Positions 10,952 to 12,602 of a stretch of 12,602 nt of DNA are shown here, in pieces. This DNA comes from Candidatus Doudnabacteria bacterium. Its GTDB lineage: Bacteria; Patescibacteriota; Doudnabacteria; UBA920. The position numbers and the translations under genes were made by a program. The stretch is from NCBI GenBank assembly GCA_903913365.1, contig CAIWKW010000162.1:1-12602 (forward strand), given 5' to 3'. Under the pieces are notes generated by a model. It had not been told where the DNA came from, made no database searches, and saw only the letters and a list, made by a program, of their open reading frames with translations. Position 1 is the stretch's first letter. Each line of letters starts with the position of its first letter.

Positions 10952-12602
10952 TTATTTTAAATACTCTGCGAGTGCATCTATCTTTACCAATTTTACGCTC
11001 GCTTCAGACCTCTTCTTTACTTCCACAGATTCTTCCGCCAAAGTTTTTGCCGAAACCACCAGGCGATAAGGGATTCCTATAAGGTCGCTATCGGCAAATT
11101 TTGTTCCGGCGCTCAAATCCCTGTCATCATATAATACCTCAACTCCGTCCTTAAGTAAATCCTGGTAAATTTCGTCCGCCTTATTTTCCGCGCCTTTTAA
11201 GGAAATAAGATGAACTTTAAACGGAGCCACATTTTCCGGCCAAATTATGCCTTTATCGTCGTGGAATTTTTCAACAACAGAAGCCATGGTCCGGCCAACG
11301 CCAATGCCATAGCAGCCCATATAATAAGGTTTCTCGCTGCCGTCGGCATCCCGAAAATTGGCGCCTTTCATTAATTTGCTGTAATGATAGCCGAGTTGAA
11401 AAATATTGCCCACTTCAATCCCTTTTTTTTCTACGAGCTTATTTTTTCCGTCCGGCGCCAAATAACCGGCTTTTGCCAGAGCGATATCATAAAATTTTTC
11501 CGGTTCCGGCAAATCACGGCCAAAATTTATGTTTATGGAATGGAAATTAGTAACATTGGCTCCGCATTCAAAATTTTTGCGCCCTTTAAGCGATTCGTCC
11601 ATAACAACCTTAACCTGCTTGGGCAAATTTAAAAATCCGGCATAGCCAACTTCCGCCCCGGTAACACGCTTAACTGTTTCCGGGCTGGCAAGTTTTAAGC
11701 TCCCGAGGCCGGCCACGTGCTCCAGCTTAACCGAATTAACATCGTAAATACCATTTACGGCTGCCGCAACAACTTCCCCTTTGTCGTTTTCAAACAATAT
11801 TGTTTTGGTGGTTTTTTCCGCGGGAATATTTAAAAATTTTGCCAGCTCGCTAACGCCAATAATTCCAACACCTTCAACTTCCTGGGCTTCTTTTAATTCT
11901 TCGTTGCCGGTTTCCTGATATTTTTTAAACCTGGCCACATCTTCGTGCGCGGCATAGCTCCCGTCCTCTGAGGCAAAATATTTCGTTTCGCCTACTTCCG
12001 ATTCCGAAACAAATTCGTGGCAATACTCCCCGCCTATGTATCCATTATCCGATTCCACAATATCGGTTTTCATTCCCAAACGGTCAAAAATTCTTAGGTA
12101 AACTTTTTTCATCTCTTCGTAAGTTTTTTTGAAATCCTCTTCATCCTTATGAAAAGAGTAACTGTCCTTCATAATAAATTCCCGAACGCGCAAAAGACCG
12201 CCTCTGGCGCGAAGTTCATCGCGAAACTTAGGCGAAAACTGATAGAGCTGGAACGGCAAATCTTTATAAGATAACTGATACTTACGGACCAAATCAACGA
12301 ACATTTCTTCGGCCGTACCGCCTAGGGCAAATTCCGATTCCCGGCGGTCTTTAACTTTCATCAGCTCAAAGCCCGCGGTATTTGTCCGGTTGGTTTCTTT
12401 CCAAAGCTCCAGCGGATGCAAAATCGGCGCCACCATTTCCTGTGCATTAACCGCATCCATTTCTTCTTTAATTACAGCCATAATCTTTTGCTGGACCTTT
12501 TCCCCTGCGGGCAAAAAATAATATCTCCCCGCAACAGATTCGGCAATATAACCGGCCTGCTTTAAAAGCTTGGAGGAAATAATTTTTACATCCTCCTCAG
12601 AA
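10952..12602 (-). CDS. proS: Prolyl-tRNA synthetase, missing its extreme N-terminus
   Basis: About 549 residues are visible; the reading frame stays open to the right edge, so the start lies outside. ProRS charges tRNA-Pro. It is the bacterial-type class II enzyme. The conserved opening (AGYIAESVAGRYYFLPAGEKV, 12557 down to 12495) places the missing part at perhaps 10-20 residues. Motif 2 is seen in QFSPKFRDELRARGGLLRVREFIMKDSY with the flanking GGTAEE. A YbaK-like editing insertion follows (roughly 11550-11870, including EKTTKTILFE and the NGIYDVNSVKLEHV region). Motif 3 is YMGCYGIGVGRTM, and the C-terminal anticodon-binding domain includes VEVLYDDRDLSAGTKFADSD. A TTG at 12512-12514 is not a start: it is a Leu codon in FLPAGEKV. 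It precedes mreB on the same strand; co-transcription is possible. Stop codon TAA. Confidence 0.97.
   Translation of the reverse strand, partial: SEEDVKIISSKLLKQAGYIAESVAGRYYFLPAGEKVQQKIMAVIKEEMDAVNAQEMVAPILHPLELWKETNRTNTAGFELMKVKDRRESEFALGGTAEEMFVDLVRKYQLSYKDLPFQLYQFSPKFRDELRARGGLLRVREFIMKDSYSFHKDEEDFKKTYEEMKKVYLRIFDRLGMKTDIVESDNGYIGGEYCHEFVSESEVGETKYFASEDGSYAAHEDVARFKKYQETGNEELKEAQEVEGVGIIGVSELAKFLNIPAEKTTKTILFENDKGEVVAAAVNGIYDVNSVKLEHVAGLGSLKLASPETVKRVTGAEVGYAGFLNLPKQVKVVMDESLKGRKNFECGANVTNFHSININFGRDLPEPEKFYDIALAKAGYLAPDGKNKLVEKKGIEVGNIFQLGYHYSKLMKGANFRDADGSEKPYYMGCYGIGVGRTMASVVEKFHDDKGIIWPENVAPFKVHLISLKGAENKADEIYQDLLKDGVEVLYDDRDLSAGTKFADSDLIGIPYRLVVSAKTLAEESVEVKKRSEASVKLVKIDALAEYLK

Noticed and set aside
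12512..12514. TTG at 12512-12514 as the start of ProRS
   Set aside because: The frame continues upstream with conserved ProRS residues (AGYIAESVAGRYYF), so this codon is an internal leucine and the gene is cut by the window edge.
1..12602. UGA recoded as glycine (SR1/Gracilibacteria code)
   Set aside because: All genes read through intact with UGA as a stop and none contains an in-frame UGA, so nothing in the window calls for recoding.

Overview
The window looks like a piece of a Candidate Phyla Radiation (Patescibacteria) genome, most likely of Parcubacteria type. This assignment is inferred from several traits: moderately AT-rich DNA, housekeeping genes broken up by small lineage-specific membrane or orphan proteins, weak or absent Shine-Dalgarno sequences before most starts, receiver-only response regulators, a membrane protein with transthyretin-like folds, and spacers made of short degenerate repeated words. 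All 16 genes lie on the minus strand, so the biological reading direction runs from position 12602 down to 1. The gene at each edge is cut by the window.

Cell-shape block (12602 to about 6269): the end of proS (prolyl-tRNA synthetase), then mreB, mreC, mreD and a class B PBP2 transpeptidase (mrdA). This is the classical rod-shape cassette. MreB filaments, the MreC/MreD membrane scaffold and PBP2 would together direct lateral-wall peptidoglycan synthesis. The RodA polymerase that often follows PBP2 is not here. In its place is an orphan 217-residue soluble protein.

Middle block (6231 to 2829): the orphan protein, folD (one-carbon metabolism) with its own extended -10 promoter, a two-transmembrane protein with a carboxypeptidase-regulatory-like (transthyretin-fold) domain, and a tandem pair of stand-alone receiver proteins about 75% identical to each other. 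The pair is preceded by an extended -10 promoter placed so close to the ATG that the mRNA would be essentially leaderless.

Translation/secretion block (2730 to 1): a strong promoter (TTGACA, 17 bp, TATTAT) and a leader of about 135 nt with a hairpin at its very 5' end precede secE. Then come a DUF457/YdjM-like membrane protein, nusG, a small two-TM protein, rplK and the start of an SPFH/stomatin-like protein. The usual secE-nusG-rplK-rplA order is thus interrupted twice, and rplA is not next to rplK.

No spacer exceeds 300 bases; the longest is 272 bases (2557-2828). No tRNA, rRNA, CRISPR array, transposase or phage gene was seen. All 15 genes whose 3' end is visible stop with TAA (11) or TAG (4), none with TGA. 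The most unusual structure is in the spacers. Most of the larger ones hold their own self-complementary or tandem short-word repeat, and one 154-nt inverted repeat fills almost the whole mreB-mreC gap.
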